Shown here piece by piece: positions 41,147-48,657 of a stretch of DNA of 64,000 bases. Position 1 is the first letter of the stretch. The number at the start of each line of letters is the position of its first letter. The notes beneath the pieces were generated by a model that saw nothing but the letters and a program-made list of their open reading frames with translations, was not told the DNA's origin and did no database searches. Source of the DNA: an uncultured Robinsoniella sp. (GTDB lineage Bacteria > Bacillota > Clostridia > Lachnospirales > Lachnospiraceae); contig UQCR01000003.1 of NCBI GenBank assembly GCA_900539655.1, positions 62,001 through 126,000 of the forward strand, written 5' to 3'. A program made the translations under genes and the position numbers.

Positions 41147-41253
41147 CCCTATAAAAGAGGGAGAGCCAGTACCTCTCGGTACTGGCGGGTTATGAAAAAG
41201 ATTTTTTAATAATGTGTTGTTTGTACTGATCTCTCTGTACAAGTAATACTATA
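41147..41253 (+). ncRNA. Structured intergenic repeat, copy B
   Basis: CCCT-ATAAAAG-AGGG, hairpin GCCAGTACC-TCTC-GGTACTGGC (41165-41186), linker GGGTTATGAAAAAGATT, then an extra hairpin TTGTAC/GTACAA (41220-41242) and the end TACAAGTAATACTATAA. It matches copy A at 31976-32070 in order and sequence, with a T-A to C-G exchange in the hairpin. It lies 160 bases upstream of the small membrane protein gene. Confidence 0.6.
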
Positions 41254-41413
41254 ATATTATTCTGTGAAAAATATGTGACATATCGTTGAAGAAATTGTGT
41301 GCATTTTATAAAAAAACCAGAAACTAATTTTCCAGCTCTTTTCTGGTATCATATTGTATCTTCCTGGAAAAAATGTTAAAATATAGACAAATAGCAGACA
41401 GGAGGAAATCAAT

Positions 41414-41635
41414 ATGAAATATCAAAAAATGATAGCGCCAATAGTAATAACGGTATTGCTGGTAATCTTTTTGCTTTTGTATCTGACATTAATTGCTTAT
41501 GTGCCGTTTCCCGTTATCATAAAAATATTATTTGGGATTATTATTATGGCGTTGATTGGTGTTTCCTTTTTTGTACTGGCGGAACGATTAAAAGAGATAA
41601 GGAGTGGAGAAGAAGATGATCTTAGTAAATACTGA
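41414..41635 (+). CDS. Small two-helix membrane protein
   Basis: This 73-aa protein has two hydrophobic segments (IAPIVITVLLVIFLLLYLTLIAYV and VIIKILFGIIIMALIGVSFFVLA) and a charged C-terminal tail (ERLKEIRSGEEDDLSKY). It overlaps the YbjQ-family gene by about 20 bases, so the two are co-translated. AGGAGG ribosome site nine bases before the ATG. No family was recognised; the pairing suggests that it anchors or assists the YbjQ protein. Confidence 0.8.
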   Translation: MKYQKMIAPIVITVLLVIFLLLYLTLIAYVPFPVIIKILFGIIIMALIGVSFFVLAERLKEIRSGEEDDLSKY

Positions 41636-41927
41636 TTATATTACCGGTAAGACATTTGAAATGCTGGGGCTTGTAAAGGGCAGTACCATACAGTCCAAGA
41701 ATATCGGAAGGGACATTACCCAGGGATTTAAAACTATCGTAGGCGGAGAATTAAAGGCTTACAATGACATGATGAATGATGCCAGAGCTCTGGCAACGAA
41801 ACGAATGGTTGAAGAAGCAGAGGGCATGAGGGCTGATGCGGTGGTAAATATCCGTTATGCATCATCTGCAATCATGCAGGGGGCAGCAGAAGTAATTGCT
41901 TACGGAACAGCTGTGAAATTTGTTTAG
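41616..41927 (+). CDS. YbjQ/UPF0145 family protein
   Basis: The product (103 aa) has the family hallmarks: TDYITGKTFEMLGLVKGSTIQSKNIGRDITQGFKTIVGGELKAYNDMM and ADAVVNIRYASSAIMQGAAEVIAYGTAV. These proteins form pentameric or decameric rings and have been called putative heavy-metal-binding proteins, without firm function. ATG 41616 is preferred over GTG 41604, which abuts the AAGGAG sequence. It overlaps the membrane protein gene upstream. A two-tier hairpin terminator follows 63 bases after the stop. Confidence 0.92.
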   Translation: MILVNTDYITGKTFEMLGLVKGSTIQSKNIGRDITQGFKTIVGGELKAYNDMMNDARALATKRMVEEAEGMRADAVVNIRYASSAIMQGAAEVIAYGTAVKFV

Positions 41928-41989
41928 TAAATATTATGTAAAAATATGATATAAAAAAGTTATGTAATAAACGTTATATAATAAATTCA

Positions 41990-42044
41990 ATCCATGTTAG
42001 CATGCACTGAGGACGTATCCTCAGCAAATATTAACATGGATTTT
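41990..42044. terminator. Two-tier terminator between convergent genes
   Basis: Outer stem ATCCATGTTA / TAACATGGAT and inner stem CTGAGGA-CGTA-TCCTCAG, followed by TTTTC. It ends the YbjQ transcript and possibly the minus-strand pair at 42072-42453. Confidence 0.8.
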
Positions 42045-42071
42045 CTCTGCCGTTGATTGGGTTTTTAAAGA

Positions 42072-42254
42072 TTAATTGCCCCCTGGTCCGTCTTTGCGGG
42101 GTCTTGTACTTTCGTCTTTTGGAATAATGTTGCCATTGCCAAATTCCGGAGGAAAGGTATTGGTTGCATTATCCGGTTTTGGCGTGTCAATCTCGGGAAT
42201 GTTGCCATCATCATAAACATTTGTTTTTGTATTGCCGTCATCGATATTTATCAT
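42072..42254 (-). CDS. Small hydrophilic protein, unknown
   Basis: This is a 60-aa, Asp/Asn/Pro-rich, probably disordered protein (MINIDDGNTKTNVYDDGNIPEID ... STRPRKDGPGGN). ATG 42254 follows GAGAGGAA; an upstream in-frame start at 42311 would overlap the 52-aa gene. It lies 40 bases after the 52-aa gene and is read in the same direction. No family was recognised. A Gly-Gly near the C-terminus is noted but carries no proven meaning. Confidence 0.5.
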   Translation of the reverse strand: MINIDDGNTKTNVYDDGNIPEIDTPKPDNATNTFPPEFGNGNIIPKDESTRPRKDGPGGN

Positions 42255-42294
42255 GTGCTGTTCCTCTCTTTCGCATGAATGTCTGGTTACCGGC

Positions 42295-42453
42295 TTATTG
42301 GTTGCCTTCACCCTCTGCTACAATTTCTTCCAGTACGCGTATCAAGTCATGAATATTATTCAGTTGTACATTTTTTTCCATGATCAGATTTTTCAGATCG
42401 ATGGAAAGCGTTTCGAATTTCTCCTGTACTTCCGGAGCTACATAAGAAGACAT
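42295..42453 (-). CDS. 52-aa helical protein, unknown
   Basis: The short ORF encodes MSSYVAPEVQEKFETLSIDL, then KNLIMEKNVQLNNIHDLIRV and LEEIVAEGEGNQ. The heptad-like Leu/Ile spacing predicts an amphipathic helix or coiled coil. AGGTGATG ribosome site before ATG 42453. It and the 60-aa ORF downstream look like a two-gene unit of tiny proteins between convergent and divergent larger genes. No family recognised. Confidence 0.6.
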   Translation of the reverse strand: MSSYVAPEVQEKFETLSIDLKNLIMEKNVQLNNIHDLIRVLEEIVAEGEGNQ

Positions 42454-42567
42454 TTTTCATCACCTCGCATATAATATGCGCAAAAAAAAGCAGTTTTATT
42501 CAACTGATTCCTTTTTTGCCTGATTGCATATGTTAGATATATGGATGAATAAAGTGAGGTATATAAC

Positions 42568-43374
42568 ATGGAAATTAAAAAAAGTATTTTAACGAACTCA
42601 AGTTGTTATAAAACGGGCAGAACCATAAAGCCTCAGGGAATAATGACACATTCCACTGCAACTCCCGGCGGTACGGCAAAGGATTTTATCAGCTACTGGA
42701 ATGGTGATATAGATGCCTGCACGAATTATATTATTGATGATACCGGCATCTATCAGCTGCTGCCTGAGAATCACAGATCGTGGCATGCGGGATCACCGGC
42801 AAATGATATGTATATCAGTTATGAAATATGTGAACCGGGAACTTTTTCTTATAATGGGCAATGGCTTTCTATGGGAAATTATGATCCTTCCCTGCCTGAG
42901 AATATCCGTTATTTTCGGAATGTATATGAAAAAGCAGTCTGGCTCAGCGCTTATTTCTGTAAAAAATATGGGTGGAACCCGGACAAAGACCATGTGCTTT
43001 GCCATTATGAAGGATTTTTAAAAGGTGTGGCAACAGAGCATGTGGACGTGACCCATTGGTTTCCAAAACACGGTAAGAATATGGATATATTCCGGGCAGA
43101 TGTAAAAGCGGCAATCGGGAAAGACACAAAGCCGGAGAATCCCAAACCAGAGGATGTGGAATACTGTGTTCAGGCAGGTTCATTCAGAGACCAGAAAATG
43201 GCAAACAGTCTGGCTGCAGTTTTGAATAAAAAAGGTTTCCAGGCATTTGTAAAAAAAGTAAATAGCCTTTATAAAGTACAGGCGGGAGCTTTTAAAGAAA
43301 GAGAAAATGCAGTGAAGATGGTTAAAAAATTAAAGGATGCCGGTTTTGAATCCTTCATATTGAAGAAATCCTGA
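42568..43374 (+). CDS. N-acetylmuramoyl-L-alanine amidase with SPOR domain
   Basis: The 268-aa product has an Amidase_2 (PGRP-type) domain at residues ~1-180: GIMTHSTATPGGTAKDFISYW (first zinc His), NYIIDDTGIYQLLPENHRSWHAG, YISYEICEPG and VLCHYEGFLKGVATEHVDVTHWFP (zinc His and catalytic Lys/Glu region). A C-terminal SPOR-like domain (residues ~197-268) has two repeats: YCVQAGSFRDQKMANSLAAVLNKKGFQAFV and YKVQAGAFKERENAVKMVKKLKDAGFESFI. No signal peptide is visible, as in phage-derived endolysins, but no other phage gene is near. It cleaves the peptide from the glycan; SPOR binds denuded glycan. GTGAGG ribosome site. Confidence 0.93.
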   Translation: MEIKKSILTNSSCYKTGRTIKPQGIMTHSTATPGGTAKDFISYWNGDIDACTNYIIDDTGIYQLLPENHRSWHAGSPANDMYISYEICEPGTFSYNGQWLSMGNYDPSLPENIRYFRNVYEKAVWLSAYFCKKYGWNPDKDHVLCHYEGFLKGVATEHVDVTHWFPKHGKNMDIFRADVKAAIGKDTKPENPKPEDVEYCVQAGSFRDQKMANSLAAVLNKKGFQAFVKKVNSLYKVQAGAFKERENAVKMVKKLKDAGFESFILKKS

Positions 43375-43410
43375 TTTGCGTAAAAGAGGGTGTCTGGGTA
43401 ATAATCTAGG

Positions 43411-43429
43411 GGCAGAAATTCTGCCTTTT
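43411..43429 (+). terminator. Terminator after the amidase gene
   Basis: GGCAG-AAATT-CTGCC followed by TTTTC, 36 bases after the stop. Confidence 0.6.
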
Positions 43430-43512
43430 CCGGCTCCCGGCATGGTGTATGGGAGCGGAGCGGTCAGCGGATTTAAGACATAGGCAACATTTAACCATTT
43501 GATAAAAGACAA

Positions 43513-43537
43513 AAAAAGGGGACCAGTTGCCTGGTCC
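43513..43537 (-). terminator. Minus-strand terminator without an obvious gene
   Basis: Read on the minus strand, GGACCAG-GCAA-CTGGTCC is followed by CCTTTTTTT, a textbook terminator. No convincing minus-strand gene lies in 43538-43796; a short non-coding transcript from the CBS promoter region is possible. The rest of 43430-43679 holds nothing recognisable apart from a 12-codon plus-strand ORF at 43554 with an AAAGGAAAG site. Confidence 0.5.
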
Positions 43538-43679
43538 TAAAAGGAAAGAGAAATGTATATAAAAAAGCTTGTTTGCTTTATTTATATATAATACTATACT
43601 ACGCAGATATGAATGAAATATGGCGCCGGACTTAATATATTCTAAAATATAGAAAGAAATTATAAAAAAATACGAAAGC

Positions 43680-43757
43680 ATGATTTTATAAAATCATTAT
43701 AAACTCTTTATGAAATACGTACTTTGCATTGACGAAAATTGTAGATTGTCTTATAAT
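43680..43757 (+). promoter_or_regulatory. Palindrome and promoter of the CBS gene
   Basis: A perfect 18-bp palindrome ATGATTTTATAAAATCAT (43680-43697) lies 31 bases upstream of TTGACG (43729-43734), 17 bases, TATAAT (43752-43757). It could be an operator or an activator site. Confidence 0.7.
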
Positions 43758-43796
43758 ATTTTATAAGGAAGTAAGAAAAAAACAGGGAGATTACAG

Positions 43797-44219
43797 ATGA
43801 ATATTTTATTCTTTTTAACCCCCAAAAGTGAAGTGGCGTATTTATATGAAGATTATTCATTGCGCCAGGCGCTGGAGAAAATGGAACATCACAGATACAG
43901 CGCAGTGCCTATCATTAACCGGAAAGGAAATTATGTTGGCACCATCACGGAAGGGGACATGTTGTGGAATGTGAAAGACAAATATCTATTAGATTTACAT
44001 AAAGCAGAAGAGATCCCACTGACTCAGATAAAAAGAAGATGGTATAATGACCCGGTCAATGTAAATTGTGAAATTGAAGATTTGGTCATGACATCCATGA
44101 ATCAGAATTTTGTGCCGGTGATCGATGATAACCAGACTTTTATCGGAATTATTAAAAGAAAGGATATCATACAGTACTGTTATAACTGCTATAAAGGCAA
44201 GGCTGATAAAATAAGTTAA
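43797..44219 (+). CDS. CBS-pair domain protein
   Basis: The product (140 aa) consists of two CBS motifs (YSLRQALEKMEHHRYSAVPIINRKGNYVGTITEGDML and NCEIEDLVMTSMNQNFVPVIDDNQTFIGIIKRKDII) and nothing else. Such stand-alone CBS pairs bind adenosine nucleotides or related molecules and regulate a partner. The partner is not adjacent; the next genes are ilvH and ilvC, 230 bases downstream beyond a terminator and a separate promoter. GGGAGA ribosome site. Confidence 0.92.
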   Translation: MNILFFLTPKSEVAYLYEDYSLRQALEKMEHHRYSAVPIINRKGNYVGTITEGDMLWNVKDKYLLDLHKAEEIPLTQIKRRWYNDPVNVNCEIEDLVMTSMNQNFVPVIDDNQTFIGIIKRKDIIQYCYNCYKGKADKIS

Positions 44220-44303
44220 AATTAGTAATGTTTGGAAGGACAAATTAAATTCCACTTATTTAGAACTGAACAGACAGATTTGGACAAATATTCAGAAAAA
44301 TGC

Positions 44304-44334
44304 ACCGGGTAATTGAAATTTACCCGGTTATTTT
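44304..44334 (+). terminator. Terminator after the CBS gene
   Basis: ACCGGGTAA and TTACCCGGT arms, followed by TATTTT. Confidence 0.8.
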
Positions 44335-44391
44335 AGGAATATTCACTTTAACAATTCAATGTGTTACAAAACCACTTTGCCAAATTTGACA

Positions 44392-44420
44392 TTGACAAAG
44401 AATGTAATAATTGGTAGAAT
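44392..44420 (+). promoter_or_regulatory. Promoter of ilvH-ilvC
   Basis: TTGACA (44392-44397), 17 bases, TAGAAT (44415-44420). A second TTGACA starts six bases earlier. The leader is only about 25 bases long, so there is no room for a T-box or leucine attenuator. Confidence 0.8.
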
Positions 44421-44451
44421 ACTTTTAGTCTGTATAAAAGGTGGTTTTACT

Positions 44452-44949
44452 ATGAAAAAACGTATATTATCTATGTTAGTTGACAACACATCCGGTGTAT
44501 TGAGCCGTGTGGCTGGTTTATTTAGCAGACGTGGCTATAATATTGACAGCTTGACTGTTGGTGTAACCGCAGATCCTAGATATTCCAGAATGACAGTTGT
44601 TGTATGTGGAGATGAATTGATCCTGGATCAGATTACCAAACAGGTAGCTAAGCTGGTAGATGTGGTAGATATTAAGACATTGAGTGACGATGAGAGCGTC
44701 AGCCGCGAGCTTATCCTTGTGAAGGTAAGGGCGGATGCCGGCAACCGTCAGGCGATTATTGCGGTGGCAGATATATTCAGGGCGAAAGTTGTAGATGTGG
44801 CAGTGGATTCACTGATTGTGGAACTGACAGGAAACCAGTCAAAGCTGGATGCTTTTATTAACCTTCTGGAAGGATATGAGATTCTGGAACTGGCACGCAC
44901 CGGCATTACCGGATTATCCCGTGGTGCGGAAGATATAAGGTATTTATAG
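44452..44949 (+). CDS. ilvH: Acetolactate synthase small (regulatory) subunit
   Basis: IlvH is the feedback-sensing partner of the catalytic subunit IlvB in the first common step of valine, leucine and isoleucine synthesis. The 165-aa product has an N-terminal ACT domain (ILSMLVDNTSGVLSRVAGLFSRRGYNIDSLTVG) and the C-terminal ALS_ss_C domain (SRELILVKVRADAGNRQAIIAVADIFRAKVVDV). ATG 44452 follows AAAGGTGG; the earlier in-frame start lies upstream of the promoter. No ilvB is in the window, so the small subunit is separated from its partner. ilvC follows after 78 bases. Confidence 0.95.
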   Translation: MKKRILSMLVDNTSGVLSRVAGLFSRRGYNIDSLTVGVTADPRYSRMTVVVCGDELILDQITKQVAKLVDVVDIKTLSDDESVSRELILVKVRADAGNRQAIIAVADIFRAKVVDVAVDSLIVELTGNQSKLDAFINLLEGYEILELARTGITGLSRGAEDIRYL

Positions 44950-45027
44950 AACGTCAGGTACATATGGAAAAGTACGCTAGAGGCTTTTAAACCTTTAACA
45001 AATATAAAACATTTGGAGGAAATGAAA

Positions 45028-46041
45028 ATGGCAGCAAAAATTTATTATCAGGAAGATTGTAATCTTGCATTATTAGAAGGCAAAACAATTGCTATTATTG
45101 GTTATGGAAGCCAGGGACATGCACATGCGTTAAATGCAAAAGAGTCCGGATGCAATGTAATCATCGGTCTTTATGAAGGAAGCAAATCATGGGCAAAAGC
45201 TGAAGCACAGGGATTTGAAGTTTATACAGCTGCAGAGGCAGCAAAAAAAGCAGATATCATCATGGTTCTGATTAACGATGAAAAACAGGCTAAAATGTAT
45301 AAAGAGTCTATTGAGCCAAACTTAGAAGATGGAAACATGTTAATGTTTGCTCATGGCTTTGCAATTCACTTCGGACAGATTGTAGCACCTAAGAACGTTG
45401 ACGTTGTTATGATCGCTCCTAAGGGACCTGGACATACCGTAAGAAGCCAGTACCAGGAAGGAAAAGGAGTTCCTTGCCTGATCGCAGTACATCAGGATTC
45501 TACCGGAAAAGCACATGACAAAGGTTTAGCTTACGCTTTAGCAATCGGTGGAGCAAGAGCTGGTGTTCTGGAAACAACTTTCCGTCAGGAAACAGAAACA
45601 GACCTTTTCGGTGAGCAGGCAGTTCTTTGCGGTGGTGTTACCGCTCTGATGAAAGCTGGTTTCGAAACATTAGTTGAAGCTGGATATGAACCAGAAAGTG
45701 CATATTTCGAATGTATTCATGAAATGAAACTGATCGTTGACCTGATCTTCGAAAGCGGATTTGAAGGAATGAGATATTCCATCTCTAACACAGCTGAATA
45801 CGGCGATTATATCACAGGACCTAAGATCGTTACAGAAGATACAAAGAAAGCAATGAAACAGGTATTGAAAGATATCCAGGAAGGTGTATTTGCACGTGAC
45901 TGGTTATTAGAGAATCAGGTAGGATGCCCGAACTTCATGGCTAAGAGAAAACAGGAAGCAAATCACCAGTTAGAAGAAGTTGGTAAAGAACTTCGTAAAT
46001 TATACAGCTGGAATGACGGAAACAAATTACTGGACAACTAA
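45028..46041 (+). CDS. ilvC: Ketol-acid reductoisomerase
   Basis: IlvC converts acetolactate and acetohydroxybutyrate to the dihydroxy acids in branched-chain amino acid synthesis. The 337-aa product is a class I enzyme: Rossmann motif GKTIAIIGYGSQGHAHALNAKESG (residues ~18-41), phosphate-binding loop LYEGSKSW, FAHGFAIHFGQIVAP, MIAPKGPGHTVRSQY and the metal-site segments ETDLFGEQAVLCGGV, FECIHEMKLIVDLIFE and SNTAEYGDY. Codon use is strongly biased, fitting high expression. ATG 45028 lies six bases after GGAGGAAATG; in-frame ATG codons just upstream overlap the ribosome site. It is probably co-transcribed with ilvH. Confidence 0.97.
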   Translation: MAAKIYYQEDCNLALLEGKTIAIIGYGSQGHAHALNAKESGCNVIIGLYEGSKSWAKAEAQGFEVYTAAEAAKKADIIMVLINDEKQAKMYKESIEPNLEDGNMLMFAHGFAIHFGQIVAPKNVDVVMIAPKGPGHTVRSQYQEGKGVPCLIAVHQDSTGKAHDKGLAYALAIGGARAGVLETTFRQETETDLFGEQAVLCGGVTALMKAGFETLVEAGYEPESAYFECIHEMKLIVDLIFESGFEGMRYSISNTAEYGDYITGPKIVTEDTKKAMKQVLKDIQEGVFARDWLLENQVGCPNFMAKRKQEANHQLEEVGKELRKLYSWNDGNKLLDN

Positions 46042-46105
46042 TTCCAGGGCAGTGGTTAATCATAGGTGTGTTGGGATTAACCAAATGCATAGATAGAAAT
46101 AATAA

Positions 46106-46200
46106 GAGCCGGTAACATGTGAAATTTGGATTGTCCCCATAAGCTGAAACAAAACTTATGGGGGGCCATCACAAAATCATACATGTTACCGGCTATTTCT
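46106..46200. terminator. Nested-hairpin terminator between ilvC and the surface hydrolase
   Basis: Outer 14-bp arms AGCCGGTAACATGT / ACATGTTACCGGCT enclose an inner CCCCATAAG / CTTATGGGG hairpin; ATTTCTTTT follows. Both adjacent genes converge here, so it may act in both directions. The long outer arms would also fit a small miniature inverted-repeat insertion. Confidence 0.7.
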
Positions 46201-46215
46201 TTTATCTGTATAGTA

Positions 46216-47664
46216 TCAGGAATTGAAGTGACGGTATACAATTCCTGATATGGCACGTATATTTGCCTGTGCTGCACCCGCATTAGAGATATTGGACATC
46301 ACGCAGAGGATATAATTGGCTTTGGGTGAATAGACAATAGCCATATCATGCTGATATTCATCTGTTTCCCCGGTTTTATTTGCTACAACTGTTCCCGCCG
46401 GAACACCGGAGGGTATTTTTATGCGGAAAGTCTGCTGTTTTAGCAGATCCAGCATTTTATCGGAGTAGGTTTTCGACACGCATTTACCATTGTAGATGTC
46501 CTCTAATATTTTACCCAGGTTTTGTACGGAAGTCTGATTCCAGGTTGTGCCGTTATTAATATCATCCCCGCCATTGGAGCTTGGATAAATAGCCTGTCCC
46601 TGGTTGGTATCTGTATATCCATATTTTTTACAGAAATCATTGGTTGCATTTTTTCCAATGGTGCGGACCAGCGTATTAAAGGATTCGTTGCTGCTGTAAG
46701 TGATCATGGAGTTAAGCAGTTGATTAATGGAACCACTCTCTGAAAGTTTTCCGTTGTTAATGGCTTCGTACACTGCACCCATGGTAAATACTTTAATGAC
46801 ACTGGCTGCATAGTAATAATTGTTCCCGATTAAACAGCTTTGCCCATCGTTTAAATTCTTCACATATACTGACCATCTGCCTGGTGTGCAGGAGTTGTTA
46901 ATATAAGAAGTTAACTCATCGTTCAGAGTGGAAATAGACTGTGTTTTATTTTTGATCCATTTTCCGTTTTTATCTACGAAGTAGCCCTGTACCCAGGTAT
47001 TTGCTGCCATTTTGCCATTTGAGTAAAAATAATAGTCGTAAGTTTTTTTCCCTTTTTTGATTTTTTGCCATCCGGTTAGCATGATGCCTTTTTTGCTATA
47101 GTAATAAGTGGATTTGCCTTTTTTCAGCCATCCTGTCTGCATGACACCCTTGCTGTTGAAGTAGTACTTCTTGCCCTTTATGGTCTGAAAGCCTTTTTGG
47201 ATGATGCCTTTTTTATTGGCATAGTACTTTTTATTATTGTAAGTTTTGAATCCGTTTGTACGCAGATAGCCGTTTTTATCAAACAGATATGTATTGTTTT
47301 TTATCTTCTTAAGACCGGTAGCTGCAGTGCCATTGGATGTCAGATATAATTTCTTTCCTTTAAAAGTTACGAAACGGTTCTGGAGCATCCGGCCTTTGGC
47401 ATTAAAATAGTAGCGTTTACCATCAATTTTATAGGTGGTATTACAGACCTTATTCCCGTTTTTATCGTAATAATAACGGTATTTCATCTGTACCCATCCG
47501 GTTTTGGCAGATGTGTCTCCTGCGGCATGTGCAGTGACCGGTAATGTGTTTGCTGCGGCATGTGCAGTGACTGGCAAAGTGACTGCTGCAGCATGTGCAG
47601 TGACCGGTAAAGTGACTGCTGCGAGAATCAACAGTAACAGCAATAAAGATTGAAACTTCTTCAT
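46216..47664 (-). CDS. Secreted class-A-beta-lactamase-like serine hydrolase with cell-wall-binding repeats
   Basis: The 482-aa product starts with a signal peptide (MKKFQSLLLLLLILAAVTLPVTAHAA) whose end is triplicated as an 11-residue repeat (residues ~16-48). Choline/glucan-binding-type repeats fill residues ~55-240 (KRYYFNAKGRMLQN, KKYYFNSKGVMQTGW). The C-terminal beta-lactamase/DD-peptidase fold (residues ~245-482) has SVIK with catalytic Ser 288, SSN (324-326) and KTG (430-432). It is probably a wall-acting peptidase or esterase rather than a true beta-lactamase, because the repeats tie it to the wall. Its start overlaps the end of the LysR gene by four bases. Confidence 0.9.
   Translation of the reverse strand: MKKFQSLLLLLLILAAVTLPVTAHAAAVTLPVTAHAAANTLPVTAHAAGDTSAKTGWVQMKYRYYYDKNGNKVCNTTYKIDGKRYYFNAKGRMLQNRFVTFKGKKLYLTSNGTAATGLKKIKNNTYLFDKNGYLRTNGFKTYNNKKYYANKKGIIQKGFQTIKGKKYYFNSKGVMQTGWLKKGKSTYYYSKKGIMLTGWQKIKKGKKTYDYYFYSNGKMAANTWVQGYFVDKNGKWIKNKTQSISTLNDELTSYINNSCTPGRWSVYVKNLNDGQSCLIGNNYYYAASVIKVFTMGAVYEAINNGKLSESGSINQLLNSMITYSSNESFNTLVRTIGKNATNDFCKKYGYTDTNQGQAIYPSSNGGDDINNGTTWNQTSVQNLGKILEDIYNGKCVSKTYSDKMLDLLKQQTFRIKIPSGVPAGTVVANKTGETDEYQHDMAIVYSPKANYILCVMSNISNAGAAQANIRAISGIVYRHFNS
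47521..47625 (-). repeat. Three 33-bp tandem repeats in the signal-peptide region
   Basis: GGCATGTGCAGTGAC recurs at a strict 33-base spacing (47524, 47557, 47590). Each unit encodes TLPVTAHAA plus two linker residues (AV or AN). The reading frame is kept. Confidence 0.9.
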
Positions 47665-48575
47665 AAATCGATATTCCCCCTTTTGGATTTACTGCAGAAG
47701 CGGATGAATTCCTGTAACGCGTGGGATGGATAAGATGATTTCAGGTATGCAAATCCCACCTGGCGCTTGTGAATAGGGAATGCAAGCGGTATCTCCTGCA
47801 AAGTCTGGTTGTCTAACTCTCTCTGGACAAATTTCTTAATGACACAGGCAACCCCAAGCCCTATTTTTGCAAAATCAATCAAAAGATCCATTGTGGTTAC
47901 TTCCAGCAGGGTATTGGGTTCCAGTCTTTGCCTCGCCAGGTAATCATCAATATACTGGCGGGTCATATTATCTTTGTCTAACAGCATAAGAGTCGCTGTA
48001 CTAAATATATCATATTTTTCCTCTTTTGTCCGTAAGAAAAGGTTATCCAGATAATTTTTGGAGGCCACGAAGACATCTTCTATTTCTTCGATGGCATGAA
48101 ATTGAATCTGGGTATTGTGTTCCGGTTCTCCAATCAGCCCAATATCAATTTTCTGTTCTTCCAGCAGCTGCAGGGTACGGTTACTGGACTGGCATTCAAT
48201 GGTTATGCGGATGTGTGGATACAGCTTGATAAATTCCTGCAAATAAGGGAGCAGCAGGTATTTGCAAAGTGTGGTGCTGACCCCTATGCGCAAGTGTCCG
48301 ATTCCAAGGTCAGCCGCCATGCGCAGTTGCTCTTCACCAGTCTCAATAGCGTCAAATGCCGTTTTTACATGTTCGTACAGCAGTTTGCCTTCGTCGGTGA
48401 GACGCACACCTCGGGAGGTTCTGGAGAATAAAACGGTATTCAGAGACTGTTCCAGCTTTTGTATGGACTTGCTGATGGCAGGCTGGCTGATATAGAGTTC
48501 TTCAGCGGCTTTTGAGATGCTGCCGGAATTGGCTGCAGTAAAAAAGATTTTGTAAAGTGACAGATTCTGATTCAT
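47661..48575 (-). CDS. LysR-family regulator, divergent from leuCD
   Basis: The product (304 aa) has the LysR HTH at residues ~5-65 (LYKIFFTAANSGSISKAAEELYISQPAISKSIQKLEQSLNTVLFSRTSRGVRLTDEG) and a C-terminal LysR substrate domain (LRIGVSTTLCKYLLLPYLQEFIKLYPHIRI). ATG 48575 has a GAGGGAATC ribosome site; longer versions reach into the promoter. It is divergent from leuC, with overlapping promoters between them, so it likely senses a leucine-pathway intermediate. Unusually, the gene downstream with a 4-base overlap is a surface hydrolase. Confidence 0.93.
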   Translation of the reverse strand: MNQNLSLYKIFFTAANSGSISKAAEELYISQPAISKSIQKLEQSLNTVLFSRTSRGVRLTDEGKLLYEHVKTAFDAIETGEEQLRMAADLGIGHLRIGVSTTLCKYLLLPYLQEFIKLYPHIRITIECQSSNRTLQLLEEQKIDIGLIGEPEHNTQIQFHAIEEIEDVFVASKNYLDNLFLRTKEEKYDIFSTATLMLLDKDNMTRQYIDDYLARQRLEPNTLLEVTTMDLLIDFAKIGLGVACVIKKFVQRELDNQTLQEIPLAFPIHKRQVGFAYLKSSYPSHALQEFIRFCSKSKRGNIDL

Positions 48576-48657
48576 AGATTCCCTCATTTCTTTTTGCAGT
48601 TTCTTTTTGCCTTGGTATAACTCAGGGTTATGATAAATATTCATAATATGTATTTCT

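Noticed and set aside
42568..43374. Amidase as part of a prophage lysis cassette
   Set aside because: No holin, tail, capsid or integrase genes nearby; the SPOR-domain layout also occurs in chromosomal wall enzymes.
43406..43681. 91-codon minus-strand ORF
   Set aside because: No ribosome site, it spans two opposing terminators and its composition is that of AT-rich non-coding sequence.
44340..44451. T-box or leucine attenuator upstream of ilvH
   Set aside because: The leader after the promoter is about 25 bases; no specifier hairpin, no T-box sequence and no terminator.
46106..46200. Miniature inverted-repeat transposon
   Set aside because: The 14-bp arms fit, but there is no target-site duplication and the position between convergent genes with a trailing T tract fits a terminator better; no second copy was seen in the window.
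46216..47664. True antibiotic-inactivating beta-lactamase
   Set aside because: It has the SxxK, SxN and KTG motifs, but wall-binding repeats, low similarity outside the motifs and no identified Glu166 equivalent argue for a wall-acting hydrolase.
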